Assembly (NCBI RefSeq): GCF_003635045.1
Contig: NZ_RBXT01000001.1
Location: 2,852,001-2,916,000 of the forward strand
DNA: 64,000 nucleotides
Reading direction: 5' to 3'
DNA from: Terracoccus luteus
GTDB lineage: Bacteria; Actinomycetota; Actinomycetes; Actinomycetales; Dermatophilaceae
Under the pieces are notes generated by a model. The model saw only the letters and a list, made by a program, of their open reading frames with translations. It did not search any database and was not told the origin of the DNA. The position numbers and the translations under genes were made by a program. Shown here one piece after another: positions 36,306 through 45,737 of this stretch; within the stretch, counting starts at the first letter, position 1; every line of letters starts with the position of its first letter.

Positions 36306-37694
36306 GTGCGACGCAGCAGACACGGGACCCGGGGCCGGGCGACGAGGGTGGGCGCCATCGCCCTGACCGGAGGGCTGGTGGCGAGCCTGTCGGCCTGCGC
36401 CGGCTGGGGCGGCGGAGGCCTCGGCGGTGGCGGGGCCGACAGCATCAACGTGCTCATGGTCAACAACCCGCAGATGGTCGACCTGCAGCAGCTGACAGCC
36501 GACAACTTCACCGCCAGGACCGGCATCAACGTCAACTTCACGGTGCTGCCCGAGAACGACGTGCGTGACAAGATCAGCCAGGAGTTCTCGAGCCAGGCGG
36601 GCCAGTACGACGTCGCGACGGTGAGCAACTTCGAGATCCCGATCTACGCGCGCGCAGGCTGGCTCAGCCCGCTCGACGGGTTCCTCGCCAAGGACGCCGC
36701 CTTCGACCAGGCCGACATCCTCAAGCCGATGCAGGTCTCGCTCAGCGCCGACGGCAAGGTCTACGGCGAGCCGTTCTACGGCGAGAGCTCGTTCCTCATG
36801 TACCGCAAGGACGTCCTCGCGGCGAAGGGCATCACGATGCCCGAGAAGCCGACGTGGCCGCAGGTGGCGGACATCGCGGCGAAGGTCGACGGGGCCGAGC
36901 CCGGCATGAAGGGCATCTGCCTGCGTGGACAGCCCGGCTGGGGCCAGATCTTCGCCCCGCTGACGACGGTCGTGAACACCTTCGGCGGCACGTGGTTCGA
37001 GAAGGACTGGACGCCGGGCGTCAGCTCACCCGCCTTCAAGAAGGCCGTCAACTTCTACGTCGACCTCGTGCGCGCCCACGGTGAGAACGGCGCACCGCAG
37101 GCCGGCTTCACCGAGTGCCTCAACAACCTCACCCAGGGCTCGGTGGCCATGTGGTACGACGCCACGTCGGCCGCCGGCTCCCTCGAGGCCGACGGCTCGC
37201 CCGTCAAGGGCAAGCTCGGCTACGCCCCCGCCCCCGTCGTCGAGACGGCGAGCTCGGGCTGGCTCTACGCGTGGTCGTGGGGCATCCAGGCCGCGAGCAC
37301 GAAGCAGGAGAACGCCTGGAAGTTCGTCTCGTGGGCCTCGAGCAAGGAGTACGAGCAGCTCGTCGGCGAGAAGCTCGGCTGGTCGCGCGTCCCCGCCGGC
37401 AAGCGGGCCTCGACCTACGAGAACGCCGACTACGTCAAGGCTGCGGAGGCCTTCGCCGCGCCGACCAAGGCCGCGATCGAGGCGGCCGACCCCGCGAACC
37501 CTGGCGTGCAGCCCCGCCCGGCGATCGGCATCCAGTTCGTCGACATCCCCGAGTTCCCCGACCTCGGGACCCAGGTGAGCCAGGACGTCAGCGCCGCGAT
37601 CGCCGGCAAGACCACCGTCGACGAGGCGCTCGACAAGGGACAACAGCTCGCCGAGGACGTCGCCGAGCGCTACCGCACCCGGGAGGGACAGTGA
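36306..37694 (+). CDS. Polyol/sugar ABC transporter substrate-binding lipoprotein
   Basis: GTG 36306 follows GAGGAGG by 5 nt and starts VRRSRHGTRG, giving a basic end, a hydrophobic core and the lipobox SLSAC with Cys31; the GTG and ATG codons further upstream overlap the operator and are less likely. The 462-residue mature lipoprotein has the family 1 solute-binding fold (KISQEFSSQAGQYDVATVSNFE, GEPFYGESSFLMYRKD, WGIQAASTKQENAWKFVSWAS), closest to sorbitol/mannitol binding proteins. It is the first gene of a tightly overlapped operon with two permeases and a polyol dehydrogenase. Confidence 0.92.
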   Translation: MRRSRHGTRGRATRVGAIALTGGLVASLSACAGWGGGGLGGGGADSINVLMVNNPQMVDLQQLTADNFTARTGINVNFTVLPENDVRDKISQEFSSQAGQYDVATVSNFEIPIYARAGWLSPLDGFLAKDAAFDQADILKPMQVSLSADGKVYGEPFYGESSFLMYRKDVLAAKGITMPEKPTWPQVADIAAKVDGAEPGMKGICLRGQPGWGQIFAPLTTVVNTFGGTWFEKDWTPGVSSPAFKKAVNFYVDLVRAHGENGAPQAGFTECLNNLTQGSVAMWYDATSAAGSLEADGSPVKGKLGYAPAPVVETASSGWLYAWSWGIQAASTKQENAWKFVSWASSKEYEQLVGEKLGWSRVPAGKRASTYENADYVKAAEAFAAPTKAAIEAADPANPGVQPRPAIGIQFVDIPEFPDLGTQVSQDVSAAIAGKTTVDEALDKGQQLAEDVAERYRTREGQ

Positions 37695-38641
37695 GCACCG
37701 CCACCGAGACCCGCGAGCCCGCCACACCGGCATCCCCCTCGCCGGGGCGCTCGACCCAGCTGGCGAAGGCGGGTGACTGGGCCCGCCGCGCACCGCTGCT
37801 GCCCGCACTGATCTTCGTCATCCTCATGACGCAGCTGCCGTTCCTGGCCACGCTCGTCATCTCGTTCATGAACTGGAACGCCTACTACCCCAACGAGCGC
37901 GGCTTCGCCGGCTTCGACAACTTCCGCCGCGTCTTCACCGACGTCAACGCCCGGCAGGCCGTCATCGTCACGATCCTGCTCACCGTCGCCGTCGTGCTCA
38001 TCAGCCTCGTCCTCGGGCTCGGCATCGCGATGCTGCTCGACCGCAAGTTCCGCGGGCGGGGCGTCGTGCGCACCCTGATGATCACGCCGTTCCTCATCGT
38101 CCCCGTCGCCGCGGCACTGCTGTGGAAGCACGCGCTCTACAACCCGGAGTACGGCCTCTTCAACGGCCTGCTCAAGTTCGTCTTCGGCGAGAACGCCCCG
38201 CAGCCCGACTGGATCACGAACAACCCGCTGTGGGCGATCATCGCGTCCCTCGTGTGGCAGTGGACGCCGTTCATGATGCTCATCCTGCTCGCCGGTCTGC
38301 AGAGCCGCCCGCTCGACGTCGTCGAGGCCGCGCGCATCGACGGTGCGAGCAGCTGGCAGATCTTCCGCAGCATGACGCTGCCGCACCTGCGCCAGTACAT
38401 CGAGCTGTCAGGGCTGCTCGGCGCCATCTACGTGGTGCAGAACTTCGACGCCGTCTTCACGATCACCTCGGGCGGGCTCGGCACGGCCAACCTGCCCTAC
38501 TTCATCTACCAGACCTTCTACACCGCGCAGGACTACGGCCGGGCCTCGGCCGCCGGCGTCGTCGTCGTGATCGGCACGATCATCATCGCGACGCTCGCCC
38601 TGCGCTCCGTGTTCAGCCTGTTCAAGGAGGAGACCCGATGA
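37691..38641 (+). CDS. Polyol ABC transporter permease (MalF-like)
   Basis: GTG 37691 overlaps the preceding stop (GTGA), so translation is coupled. The 316-residue protein has six transmembrane helices; the EAA loop is EAARIDGASSWQIFRSMTLPHL (about 214-235), the coupling site for the ATPase. It is the MalF/SmoF-type partner in the import complex. It overlaps the next permease in an ATGA arrangement. Confidence 0.94.
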   Translation: MSTATETREPATPASPSPGRSTQLAKAGDWARRAPLLPALIFVILMTQLPFLATLVISFMNWNAYYPNERGFAGFDNFRRVFTDVNARQAVIVTILLTVAVVLISLVLGLGIAMLLDRKFRGRGVVRTLMITPFLIVPVAAALLWKHALYNPEYGLFNGLLKFVFGENAPQPDWITNNPLWAIIASLVWQWTPFMMLILLAGLQSRPLDVVEAARIDGASSWQIFRSMTLPHLRQYIELSGLLGAIYVVQNFDAVFTITSGGLGTANLPYFIYQTFYTAQDYGRASAAGVVVVIGTIIIATLALRSVFSLFKEETR

Positions 38642-39537
38642 GCGCCGCCACCCCGGCCCCCTCGACGACGCCGGAGCGCGTCGGCGGCCCCCAGCCCATG
38701 GAGCCGTCCGAGATCCGCCACCGCAAGCCCGCGCGCAGCGGCTCGCTGCTCAGCCTGCTCGCCTGGGTCATCGGGTTCCTCTTCGCGCTGCCCGTGCTGT
38801 GGATGATCCTCACGTCGTTCCACTCCGAGACGGATGCCGCGACGAACCCCCCGAGCGTCTTCGCGCCGCTCAGCCTCGAGGGGTACAAGTCGTTCTTCGC
38901 CGCCGGCCCCTGGCCCTCGCTGCTCAACTCGCTGACGGCCAGCGTCGTCTCAACCGCCCTCGTGCTGCTGCTCGCCTTCCCTGCGGCGTACGCGCTGTCG
39001 ATCCGTCCGGTGAAGAAGTGGACCGATGTCCTCTTCTTCTTCCTCAGCACGAAGATGCTGCCGATCGTCGCCGGCATCCTGCCGCTCTACCTCTTCGCGC
39101 AGAAGGTGCACCTGCTCGACAACATCTGGTGGCTCATCCTGCTCTACACGTCGATGAACCTGCCGATCGCGATCTGGATGCTGCGCAGCTTCCTCGCCGA
39201 GGTGCCGGTCGAGATGCTCGAGGCCGCCCAGGTCGACGGCGCCAGCCTCACCCGCACCCTGCGTGACGTCATCGCCCCGGTCGTCATGCCGGGCATCGCG
39301 TCGGCGGCCCTGATCTGCTTCATCTTCAGCTGGAACGAGCTGCTGCTCGCCCGCGTGCTCACCGGCACCGTGGCCGGGACGGCGCCGGTGTTCCTCACCG
39401 GGTTCGTCACCAGCCAGGGCCTCTTCCTGGCCAAGGTCTGCGCGGCCAGCCTCATCGTGTCGCTGCCCGTGCTCGCCGCGGGCTTCGCCGCCCAGGACAA
39501 GCTCGTGCAGGGCCTGTCGATGGGGGCCGTCCGGTGA
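38638..39537 (+). CDS. Polyol ABC transporter permease (MalG-like)
   Basis: ATG 38638 overlaps the stop of the first permease and has AAGGAGGAG upstream. The 299-residue protein has six helices, an EAA loop EAAQVDGASLTRTLRDVIAP (about 197-216) and the MalG-like C-terminus. Together the two permeases form the channel. No ATPase gene is present in this operon; actinobacterial CUT1 importers often share a multitasking ATPase (MsiK) encoded elsewhere. Confidence 0.94.
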   Translation: MSAATPAPSTTPERVGGPQPMEPSEIRHRKPARSGSLLSLLAWVIGFLFALPVLWMILTSFHSETDAATNPPSVFAPLSLEGYKSFFAAGPWPSLLNSLTASVVSTALVLLLAFPAAYALSIRPVKKWTDVLFFFLSTKMLPIVAGILPLYLFAQKVHLLDNIWWLILLYTSMNLPIAIWMLRSFLAEVPVEMLEAAQVDGASLTRTLRDVIAPVVMPGIASAALICFIFSWNELLLARVLTGTVAGTAPVFLTGFVTSQGLFLAKVCAASLIVSLPVLAAGFAAQDKLVQGLSMGAVR

Positions 39538-41087
39538 CGACGACCTCCACCACGCCCCTGCGCCAGGACGCCCTCGACCACCTCGACGAGGTCGCGGTCC
39601 CCCGGTACGACCGTTCGACGGTCACCCGCGGCATCGTGCACTTCGGAGTCGGCGGCTTCCACCGCGCCCACCAGGCGATGTACCTCGACCGGCTGATGAA
39701 CGACGGGAAGGCCCTCGACTGGGGCATCTGCGGCGTCGGCGTGCTGCCGCACGACCGCCGCATCGTCGAGACGCTGACCCGGCAGGACGGCCTCTACACC
39801 CTCGTCGTCAAGCACCCCGACGGCCACCGCGAGCCCCGGGTGGTCGGCAGCGTCGTCGAGGCCCTGCTCGCGCCCGACGACCCCCAGCTCGTCGTCGACC
39901 GGCTGGCCGACCCCGCCACGCGGATCGTGTCGCTGACGATCACCGAGGGCGGGTACCTCGTCAACCAGGTGACGGGTGAGTTCGACCCGAGCGACGAGAA
40001 CATCCAGCACGACCTGCAGGCGGATGCCGTGCCCCGCACCGTCTTCGGCTTCGTCGTCGCCGGGCTCGCCGCCCGGCGCGCGGCGGGGACGACCCCGTTC
40101 ACGGTGATGTCGTGCGACAACCTCCCGGGCAACGGCGACGTCGCGCGGGCCATGATCACCGCCTTCGCCCGCCTCAAGGACCCCGGGCTCGCCGACTGGA
40201 TGGACGAGCACGTCCACTTCCCCAACTGCATGGTCGACCGCATCACCCCGGTGACCGCGCCCGACGACATCGCCCGTCTCGCAGAGGAGTTCGGGGTCGA
40301 CGACGAATGGCCCGTCGTGTGCGAGCCCTTCACCCAGTGGGTGCTCGAGGACCACTTCACCGACGGCCGACCACCGTTCGAGGACGCCGGGGTGCAGCTC
40401 GTCGAGGACGTCGTGCCGTACGAGCTGATGAAGCTGCGGCTGCTCAACGCCAGCCACCAGGCCCTGACCTACCTCGGCTACCTCGCCGGCTACCGGTACG
40501 CCCACGAGGTGTGCCAGGACCCGCTCTTCGTCGACTTCCTGCTCGGCTACATGGAGCGCGAGGGCAGCCCCACGCTGCCCGAGGTGCCGGGGGTCGACCT
40601 CGACGCCTACCGCCACGAGCTCATCGCGCGCTTCGCCAACCCCGAGGTGCGCGACACCCTCGCCCGCCTCTGCGCCGAGAGCAGCGACCGCATCCCGAAG
40701 TGGCTCGTGCCCGTCATCACCCACAACCTCGAGCACGGGGGCGAGATCGAGCGGTCGGCCCTCGTCGTGGCGTCGTGGGCCCGCTACGCCGAGGGCACCG
40801 ACGAGCAGGGCGAGCCCATCGAGGTCGTCGACCGGCTCAAGGAACGCGTCATGGCCGCGGCCTCCGAGCAGCACGACGACCCGCTCGCCTTCCTGCGTGA
40901 CCGCGACCTCTTCGGCGACCTCGTCGACGACGAGCGCTTCACGACGGCCTACACCCGCGCGCTCGACGACCTCCACGAGCACGGTGCGCGGGCCACCCTC
41001 GAGGCCCGCGCGTCGGCGTCCTCAGGGGCCTCAGCGGCCTCTGAGTCCTCGAAGGCGTCGGATACCGGTGGGCCGGGCGAGGGGTGA
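39534..41087 (+). CDS. Long-chain polyol dehydrogenase (mannitol 2- / arabinitol 4-dehydrogenase family)
   Basis: GTG 39534 overlaps the permease stop (GTGA). The NAD-binding end shows IVHFGVGGFHRAHQAMYLD (about 34-52); the catalytic KLRLLNASH block supplies Lys, Asn and His in the K-x4-N-x2-H spacing of Pseudomonas mannitol dehydrogenase. The enzyme is cytosolic and oxidises a polyol to a ketose. With xylulokinase as the next gene, D-arabinitol to D-xylulose is the most coherent reaction; D-mannitol to fructose or sorbitol to fructose are the alternatives. The last 30 residues are Ala/Ser-rich low complexity. A 225-nt gap separates it from xylB. Confidence 0.92.
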   Translation: MTTTSTTPLRQDALDHLDEVAVPRYDRSTVTRGIVHFGVGGFHRAHQAMYLDRLMNDGKALDWGICGVGVLPHDRRIVETLTRQDGLYTLVVKHPDGHREPRVVGSVVEALLAPDDPQLVVDRLADPATRIVSLTITEGGYLVNQVTGEFDPSDENIQHDLQADAVPRTVFGFVVAGLAARRAAGTTPFTVMSCDNLPGNGDVARAMITAFARLKDPGLADWMDEHVHFPNCMVDRITPVTAPDDIARLAEEFGVDDEWPVVCEPFTQWVLEDHFTDGRPPFEDAGVQLVEDVVPYELMKLRLLNASHQALTYLGYLAGYRYAHEVCQDPLFVDFLLGYMEREGSPTLPEVPGVDLDAYRHELIARFANPEVRDTLARLCAESSDRIPKWLVPVITHNLEHGGEIERSALVVASWARYAEGTDEQGEPIEVVDRLKERVMAAASEQHDDPLAFLRDRDLFGDLVDDERFTTAYTRALDDLHEHGARATLEARASASSGASAASESSKASDTGGPGEG

Positions 41088-41125
41088 CGCCGCCTCTTCG
41101 CACTCCTCCGGCTCCCCCGACTCCC

Positions 41126-41162
41126 CCGTCGAGAGGGCACTCGGACCCGGTCGAGTGGTCAC
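41126..41162. repeat. GTCGAGAGGC-type repeat pair
   Basis: CCGTCGAGAGGGCAC (41126-41140) is followed by CGGTCGAGTGGTCAC (about 41149-41163) in direct orientation. It is related to the arms of the inverted repeats beside lysC and sorC and lies just after the dehydrogenase gene. Confidence 0.5.
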
Positions 41163-41227
41163 CCGCGCCGTTACGCGTCGCGGTCGCGTGACGGTTCGAC
41201 ATACCCTCGAGCCGACGGCGGACGCGC

Positions 41228-41259
41228 TCGTGCGCGGCACGCACCCGTGCCGCGCACGA
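41228..41259 (+). promoter_or_regulatory. Perfect 14-bp hairpin between dehydrogenase and xylulokinase
   Basis: TCGTGCGCGGCACG and CGTGCCGCGCACGA are exact inverted 14-mers around a CACC loop, ending about 42 nt before the xylB ribosome site. It may attenuate or process the operon transcript, or stabilise the distal mRNA. Confidence 0.65.
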
Positions 41260-41312
41260 CAAGGCAGTCGTCCCGACCTCAGCGCCGAGCCCACCCACCA
41301 GGAGGACCCCCG

Positions 41313-42725
41313 ATGAGCGACCGCACCCTCGTGGCCGGAGTCGACAGCTCGACCCAGTCGACGAAGATCGTCGTCTGCGACGCCGAGACCGGCGAGGTCG
41401 TGCGCACGACGCGCGCGCCGCACCCCGACGGCACCGAGGTTCACCCCGACCGGTGGTGGGAGGCCTACACCGCCGCGTCGCAGCAGGACGGTGTGCTCGA
41501 CGGGGTCGAGGCCATCGCGGTCGGCGGCCAGCAGCACGGCATGGTCGCGCTCGACGAGGACGACGAGGTCGTGCGGGATGCCCTGCTGTGGAACGACACC
41601 CGTAGCGCCGACGCCGCCGCCGACCTCACCGCGGAGCTCGGTGGCGTCGGGGCCTGGGTGGATGCCGTGGGGCTGGTCCCCGTGGCCAGCTTCACCGTCA
41701 CCAAGCTGCGCTGGCTGGCCGAGCACGAGCCCGAGAACGCCGCCCGGGTGGCGCGGGTGGTGCTGCCCCACGACTGGCTGACCGGGCGGATCCTGCAGCA
41801 GGGCAACGGTTTCGAGCGCTGGACCACCGACCGCGGTGACGCGTCGGGCACCGGCTACTGGTCCGCGGCCACCGACGGGTACCGCACCGACCTGCTCGAG
41901 CGGGCCTTCGGCCGGGTCGTCGAGCTGCCCGAAGTGCTGGCGCCGACCGCCGCAGCGGGGCGGACCGCCGACGGCGTGCTCGTCGCCGCGGGCACCGGCG
42001 ACAACATGGGGGCGGCGCTCGGGCTGACGCTCGAGCCGGGCGACGTCGTCGTCTCCCTCGGGACGAGCGGCACCGTCTTCACCCCGCACGACAAGGCGAT
42101 CCGCGACGAGAGCGGGGCCATCGCCGGCTTCGCCGACGCGACCGGCAACCATCTGCCGCTCATGTGCACGCTCAACGCGGCGCGCGTGCTCAGCGCCACG
42201 GCATCCATGATGGGCGTCGACCTCGCCACCCTCGACCGCCTCGCGCTCGAGGGTCCGGTCGGGGCGGGTGGGCTGAGCCTGCTGCCCTATCTCGACGGGG
42301 AGCGCACGCCCGACCTGCCGCACGCCACCGGCACGCTCAGCGGCCTGACCCGGTCGAACGCCACCCCCGAGAACCTCGCGCGCGCGGCCGTCGAGGGGAT
42401 GCTGTGCAACCTCGTCGCGGGCGTCGACGCGTTGCGCGACAACGGGGTCCGCGTCGAGCGGGTGCTCCTCATCGGGGGCGCGGCCGCCTCGCGGGCGGTG
42501 CGCGAGATCGCCCCGGGGCTGTTCCGGGCCCCGGTCGTCGTGCCCACGCCGGCCGAGTACGTCGGTGTCGGCGCCGCCCGGCAGGCCGCGTGGGCCCTGT
42601 CGGGCGCGAGCGACGCGCCCTCGTGGTCGCTCACCCTCGACTCCGAGTACGCGGTGCCGGAGCAGGACTGCTCGGACGTCGTCGCCCGCTACGGCGCCCT
42701 GCTGCACACCGTCCACGGCCGCTGA
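41313..42725 (+). CDS. xylB: Xylulokinase
   Basis: The enzyme phosphorylates D-xylulose to xylulose 5-phosphate. The start ATG 41313 has AGGAGGA 6 nt upstream. The FGGY-family fold shows [13 protein letters not shown] (about 9-21), [12 protein letters not shown] (about 70-81), WNDTRS, the second signature [11 protein letters not shown] (about 251-261) and [17 protein letters not shown] near the C-terminus. The 470-residue length is normal. It ends the polyol operon and feeds the pentose phosphate pathway; its own promoter after the 41228 hairpin is possible. Confidence 0.93.
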   Translation: MSDRTLVAGVDSSTQSTKIVVCDAETGEVVRTTRAPHPDGTEVHPDRWWEAYTAASQQDGVLDGVEAIAVGGQQHGMVALDEDDEVVRDALLWNDTRSADAAADLTAELGGVGAWVDAVGLVPVASFTVTKLRWLAEHEPENAARVARVVLPHDWLTGRILQQGNGFERWTTDRGDASGTGYWSAATDGYRTDLLERAFGRVVELPEVLAPTAAAGRTADGVLVAAGTGDNMGAALGLTLEPGDVVVSLGTSGTVFTPHDKAIRDESGAIAGFADATGNHLPLMCTLNAARVLSATASMMGVDLATLDRLALEGPVGAGGLSLLPYLDGERTPDLPHATGTLSGLTRSNATPENLARAAVEGMLCNLVAGVDALRDNGVRVERVLLIGGAAASRAVREIAPGLFRAPVVVPTPAEYVGVGAARQAAWALSGASDAPSWSLTLDSEYAVPEQDCSDVVARYGALLHTVHGR

Positions 42726-42738
42726 CCTCCCCGCAGAA

Positions 42739-42780
42739 CGACGGCGCCCTCCCGACCCCGAGGTCGAGAGGGCGCCGTCG
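42739..42780. terminator. Bidirectional terminator between xylB and the DUF4328 gene
   Basis: CGACGGCGCCCTCCCGACC and GGTCGAGAGGGCGCCGTCG form a 19-bp stem with one mismatch and a CCGA loop, 14 nt past the xylB stop and 24 nt from the stop of the convergent DUF4328 gene. Confidence 0.85.
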
Positions 42781-42803
42781 TGCGAGGCGGTCCGGCCCGT
42801 CGG

Positions 42804-43826
42804 TCAGGCGGGGGGCCGTCGGGTGAAGCCGCGCACCCGGTTGATGACGACGATGAGCAGCACCGCCGCGACGACGGAGAACACGAGGCTGGTCCGCTCG
42901 GTGCTCACCGCCGAGCGGAGGGCGTCGAGGTACTCGTTCAACGAGTCACCGCCGGCCGCCGCGTTGACCTGACCGGTCCAGCTGCGCGTCGCGAGGTTGC
43001 CGAGGAACGAGAGCACGAAGAAGACGGTGTAGGCCTTGACGAGGCCCGGCATCTTGCGGTTCTCGGCGGACGGCGGGGTCGACCCGGGTGCGAGCGGCGC
43101 CGCCCCCGACCACGCGTCGTGCCGCAGCCGGGCGGCGAGGGCGCCGTTCCACAGGTCGCGCAGCGCCCGGGGGCCGAGCACGAGCTGCGCGAAGGGGATG
43201 AACCAGCCGCCGACCGCGAACCCGGCCGAGCGGGTGTGCAGGGCGGGGTCGCTGCGGTCAGAGGTCCAGACCCGGTGTAGCCAGACGACGAAGACCGCCG
43301 CCGTCCCGAGGTAGAGCAGCACCTGCAGCACCGTCGTCGACGACGAGCTGCCGAGGGCCGCGTCCGCCGCCTCGTAGTCGCGGGCGTCGAGGGCCGAGAG
43401 CACCCGGGAGTCGTTGACGATCCCGCTGAGCAGCACCGGCACCTGGATGCCGAGCAGCACCATTGCGGCGAGGCCGAGCCGGTCGGTGGCGGGGCGCCAC
43501 GGCTGGCGGGGGGCGGTGGCCCAGGCCGGCTGACCCGTCGGCACGCCCTGACCCGCGACGGCCGGGCCGGGCGGCGGGGCGGCCGGGTAGGGCTGCCCAC
43601 CCGGGTACGGCTGCCCACCCGGGTAGGGCTGGCCGGGTGGCGGCGCGGCCGGGTAGGGCTGGCCACCCGGGTAGGGCTGGCCGGGTGGCGGCGCGGCCGG
43701 GTAGGGCTGTCCGGCCGGATAGGCCTGGTCGGCCGGCTGCGGTGGCCCTGCCGGCGGTACGTACGGGGCACCCGCGGGTGGCTGGTCGCGGTGGGCGTCG
43801 CCGGCATCCGGCGTCTGGTCAGTCAT
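42804..43826 (-). CDS. DUF4328 membrane protein with Pro/Tyr-rich N-terminal repeats
   Basis: The 340-residue protein begins with about 95 residues of a PYPGGQ / PYPAAPPPGQ repeat, encoded by a tandem DNA repeat (about 43570-43720). The DUF4328 domain follows, with about four transmembrane helices, FVVWLHRVWTSDR (about 180-192), FAVGGWFIPFAQLVLGPRALRDLWNG and a final helix. DUF4328 proteins of actinobacteria are of unknown function; Pro-rich tails of this kind are often protein-interaction or wall-spanning segments. It is downstream of argS on the same strand (71-nt gap) and may be read from the same transcript. Confidence 0.85.
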   Translation of the reverse strand: MTDQTPDAGDAHRDQPPAGAPYVPPAGPPQPADQAYPAGQPYPAAPPPGQPYPGGQPYPAAPPPGQPYPGGQPYPGGQPYPAAPPPGPAVAGQGVPTGQPAWATAPRQPWRPATDRLGLAAMVLLGIQVPVLLSGIVNDSRVLSALDARDYEAADAALGSSSSTTVLQVLLYLGTAAVFVVWLHRVWTSDRSDPALHTRSAGFAVGGWFIPFAQLVLGPRALRDLWNGALAARLRHDAWSGAAPLAPGSTPPSAENRKMPGLVKAYTVFFVLSFLGNLATRSWTGQVNAAAGGDSLNEYLDALRSAVSTERTSLVFSVVAAVLLIVVINRVRGFTRRPPA

Positions 43827-43897
43827 CGTTCTCCCCTGTCTGGTGGCGGACGAACCCTACCGGCCACCCGACACCGGTCGAGGCGCTTCCGGGCGTG

Positions 43898-45658
43898 CTA
43901 CATCTGCTCCGGGGCCTCGACACCGAGCAGGTCGAGACCGGTCACCATGACCCGCAGCACGAGGGCGCTCAGGGTCAGGCGCGACTGCTTGAGCTCGTCG
44001 GTCTCGGCCTTGAGCACCGGGCAGCTCTCGTAGAACGCCGAGAACGACTGGGCCAGCTCGAAGAGGTAGCCGGCGAGCCGGTGCGGCTCGTACGTCGCGC
44101 CGACCTCGGCGACGACGTCGCCGAACCCCAGCAGCTTCAGGGCGAGCGCGCGCTCGGTGGGCTCGCCGAGGGTGACGGCGGTGCGCTGCGCCTGGGGGTC
44201 GAGGCCGACCTGGCGGAAGATGGAGCGGATGCGGGCGACGACGTACTGCAGGTAGGGGCCGGTGTTGCCGGTGAGCGAGACCATGCGGTCCAGGTCGAAG
44301 ACGTACTCGCTGTCGTGGGCGACGGAGAGGTCGGCGTACTTGACCGCACCGATGCCGATCTGGCGCGCAATGGTGGCCCGGGTGTCGTCGTCGAGGTCGG
44401 GCCGCGTGCCGTCGATGACGGACCGGGCCGTCGTCACGGCGTCGTCGAGCAGGGCCACGAGACGCAGCGGCTTACCCGAGCGGGTCTTGAGGATCTTGCG
44501 GTCGGCCCCGAGCACGTTGCCGATCTGCACGTGGGTGACCTCGACGTCGTCGGTGAGCCAGCCCGCCTTGCGCGCGGTGTCCCACACCATGCGGAAGTGC
44601 AGGGCCTGGGTGGCGCCGACGACATAGAGGACGCGGTCGGCCCCGAGCTTCTGCACCCGGTGGCGGATGGTGGCGAGGTCGGTCGTGGCGTAGCCGTAGC
44701 CGCCGTCGGACTTGCGGATGATGAGCGGCACCGGCTTGCCCTCGCGGCCCGTGTAGCCGTCGAGGAAGACGCAGAGGGCGCCGTCCGACATCGTCGCGAT
44801 GCCCTTGGCCTCGAGCTCGTCGCAGATGTCGGCCAGCACGTCGTTGTACATCGACTCGCCGGCGAGGTCGTCGTCGGTGAGCGTGACGCCGAGGGTGCGG
44901 TAGACGCGGTTGAAGTACTGCTTCGACAGGTCGAGCAGCTCGTGCCAGTGGCGCAGGGTGTCGGGGTCGCCCGCCTGCAGCTTGACGACGCGGCCGCGGG
45001 CCCGCGTGTCGAAGTCGCCTGCGCTGCCGGCCGGCTCCGCCTTCTCGGCGGCGTCGAACTTGACCCGTGCGGCCTGGTAGAAGGCGTTCGGGTCGGTGCC
45101 GAGCAGCTCGGCCTCGCTCGAGTGCTCACCGACCTCGAGCAGGTGCTCGATGAGCATGCCGAAGGGCGTGCCCCAGTCGCCGACGTGGTTCTGGCGCACG
45201 ACCCGGTGGCCGAGGTGCTCGAGGGTGCGGGCGAGGGAGTCGCCGACGACGGTCGTGCGCAGGTGGCCGACGTGCATCTCCTTGGCCACGTTGGGGGCGG
45301 AGTAGTCGATCGGGATGGTCTGTCGCGCCTCCGTCGGCACACCCACCCGGTCGTCGGCGACGACGTCGGCGAGCAGCCCGGCCAGCCAGTCGTCGCTGTA
45401 GCGCACGTTGACGAAGCCGGGGCCGCTCACCTCGACCGAGTCGGCGAGGCCGTCGACGTCGAGGTGCTCGACGATCGCGGCGGCGACGTCACGGGGCGCA
45501 CGCCCGACCTTCTTGGCGAGGGCGAGCGCCGCGTTGACCTGCACGTCGGCGAACTGGGAGGGGCGCAGCACCGGGTCGGCGTCGCGGTACTCCTCGCCCA
45601 GCGCGGCGGCGATGGCGGCGGAGACCGTGGGGGTGAGCGCGACGAGCGGTGAGACCAT
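43898..45658 (-). CDS. argS: Arginyl-tRNA synthetase
   Basis: The enzyme charges tRNA-Arg in the cytosol. ATG 45658 (MVSPLVALTPTVS) gives 586 residues. An N-terminal Add-1 domain (1-100) binds the tRNA D-loop; the class Ia HIGH motif is HVGH (129-132) in APNVAKEMHVGHLRTT. The KMSKS position reads KTRSGKPLRL, a degenerate form tolerated in this family. The C-terminal helical domain ends in VTGLDLLGVEAPEQM. The cognate tRNA-Arg(ACG) is 7 kb away and tadA, which modifies it, is at 25.5 kb. It probably starts its own transcript after the terminator at 45686. Confidence 0.97.
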   Translation of the reverse strand: MVSPLVALTPTVSAAIAAALGEEYRDADPVLRPSQFADVQVNAALALAKKVGRAPRDVAAAIVEHLDVDGLADSVEVSGPGFVNVRYSDDWLAGLLADVVADDRVGVPTEARQTIPIDYSAPNVAKEMHVGHLRTTVVGDSLARTLEHLGHRVVRQNHVGDWGTPFGMLIEHLLEVGEHSSEAELLGTDPNAFYQAARVKFDAAEKAEPAGSAGDFDTRARGRVVKLQAGDPDTLRHWHELLDLSKQYFNRVYRTLGVTLTDDDLAGESMYNDVLADICDELEAKGIATMSDGALCVFLDGYTGREGKPVPLIIRKSDGGYGYATTDLATIRHRVQKLGADRVLYVVGATQALHFRMVWDTARKAGWLTDDVEVTHVQIGNVLGADRKILKTRSGKPLRLVALLDDAVTTARSVIDGTRPDLDDDTRATIARQIGIGAVKYADLSVAHDSEYVFDLDRMVSLTGNTGPYLQYVVARIRSIFRQVGLDPQAQRTAVTLGEPTERALALKLLGFGDVVAEVGATYEPHRLAGYLFELAQSFSAFYESCPVLKAETDELKQSRLTLSALVLRVMVTGLDLLGVEAPEQM

Positions 45659-45685
45659 GCGCGCCAGTCTAGGAGGGGCGCACGA

Positions 45686-45725
45686 ACGCCCGCGCACCCC
45701 TTTTGCGGTCGGGGTGCGCGGGCGT
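45686..45725 (-). terminator. Terminator of the sunset-domain gene
   Basis: ACGCCCGCGCACCCC (45686-45700) and GGGGTGCGCGGGCGT (45711-45725) form a perfect 15-bp stem with a 10-nt loop, 13 nt past the stop of the gene at 45738 and 28 nt upstream of the argS start. Confidence 0.8.
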
Positions 45726-45737
45726 CCGGGATGCCGG

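Noticed and set aside
43570-43720. Regular ~18-30 bp repeats that look array-like
   Set aside because: They encode the PYPGGQ/PYPAAPPPGQ protein repeat of the DUF4328 gene and have no unique spacers, so they are not a CRISPR array.
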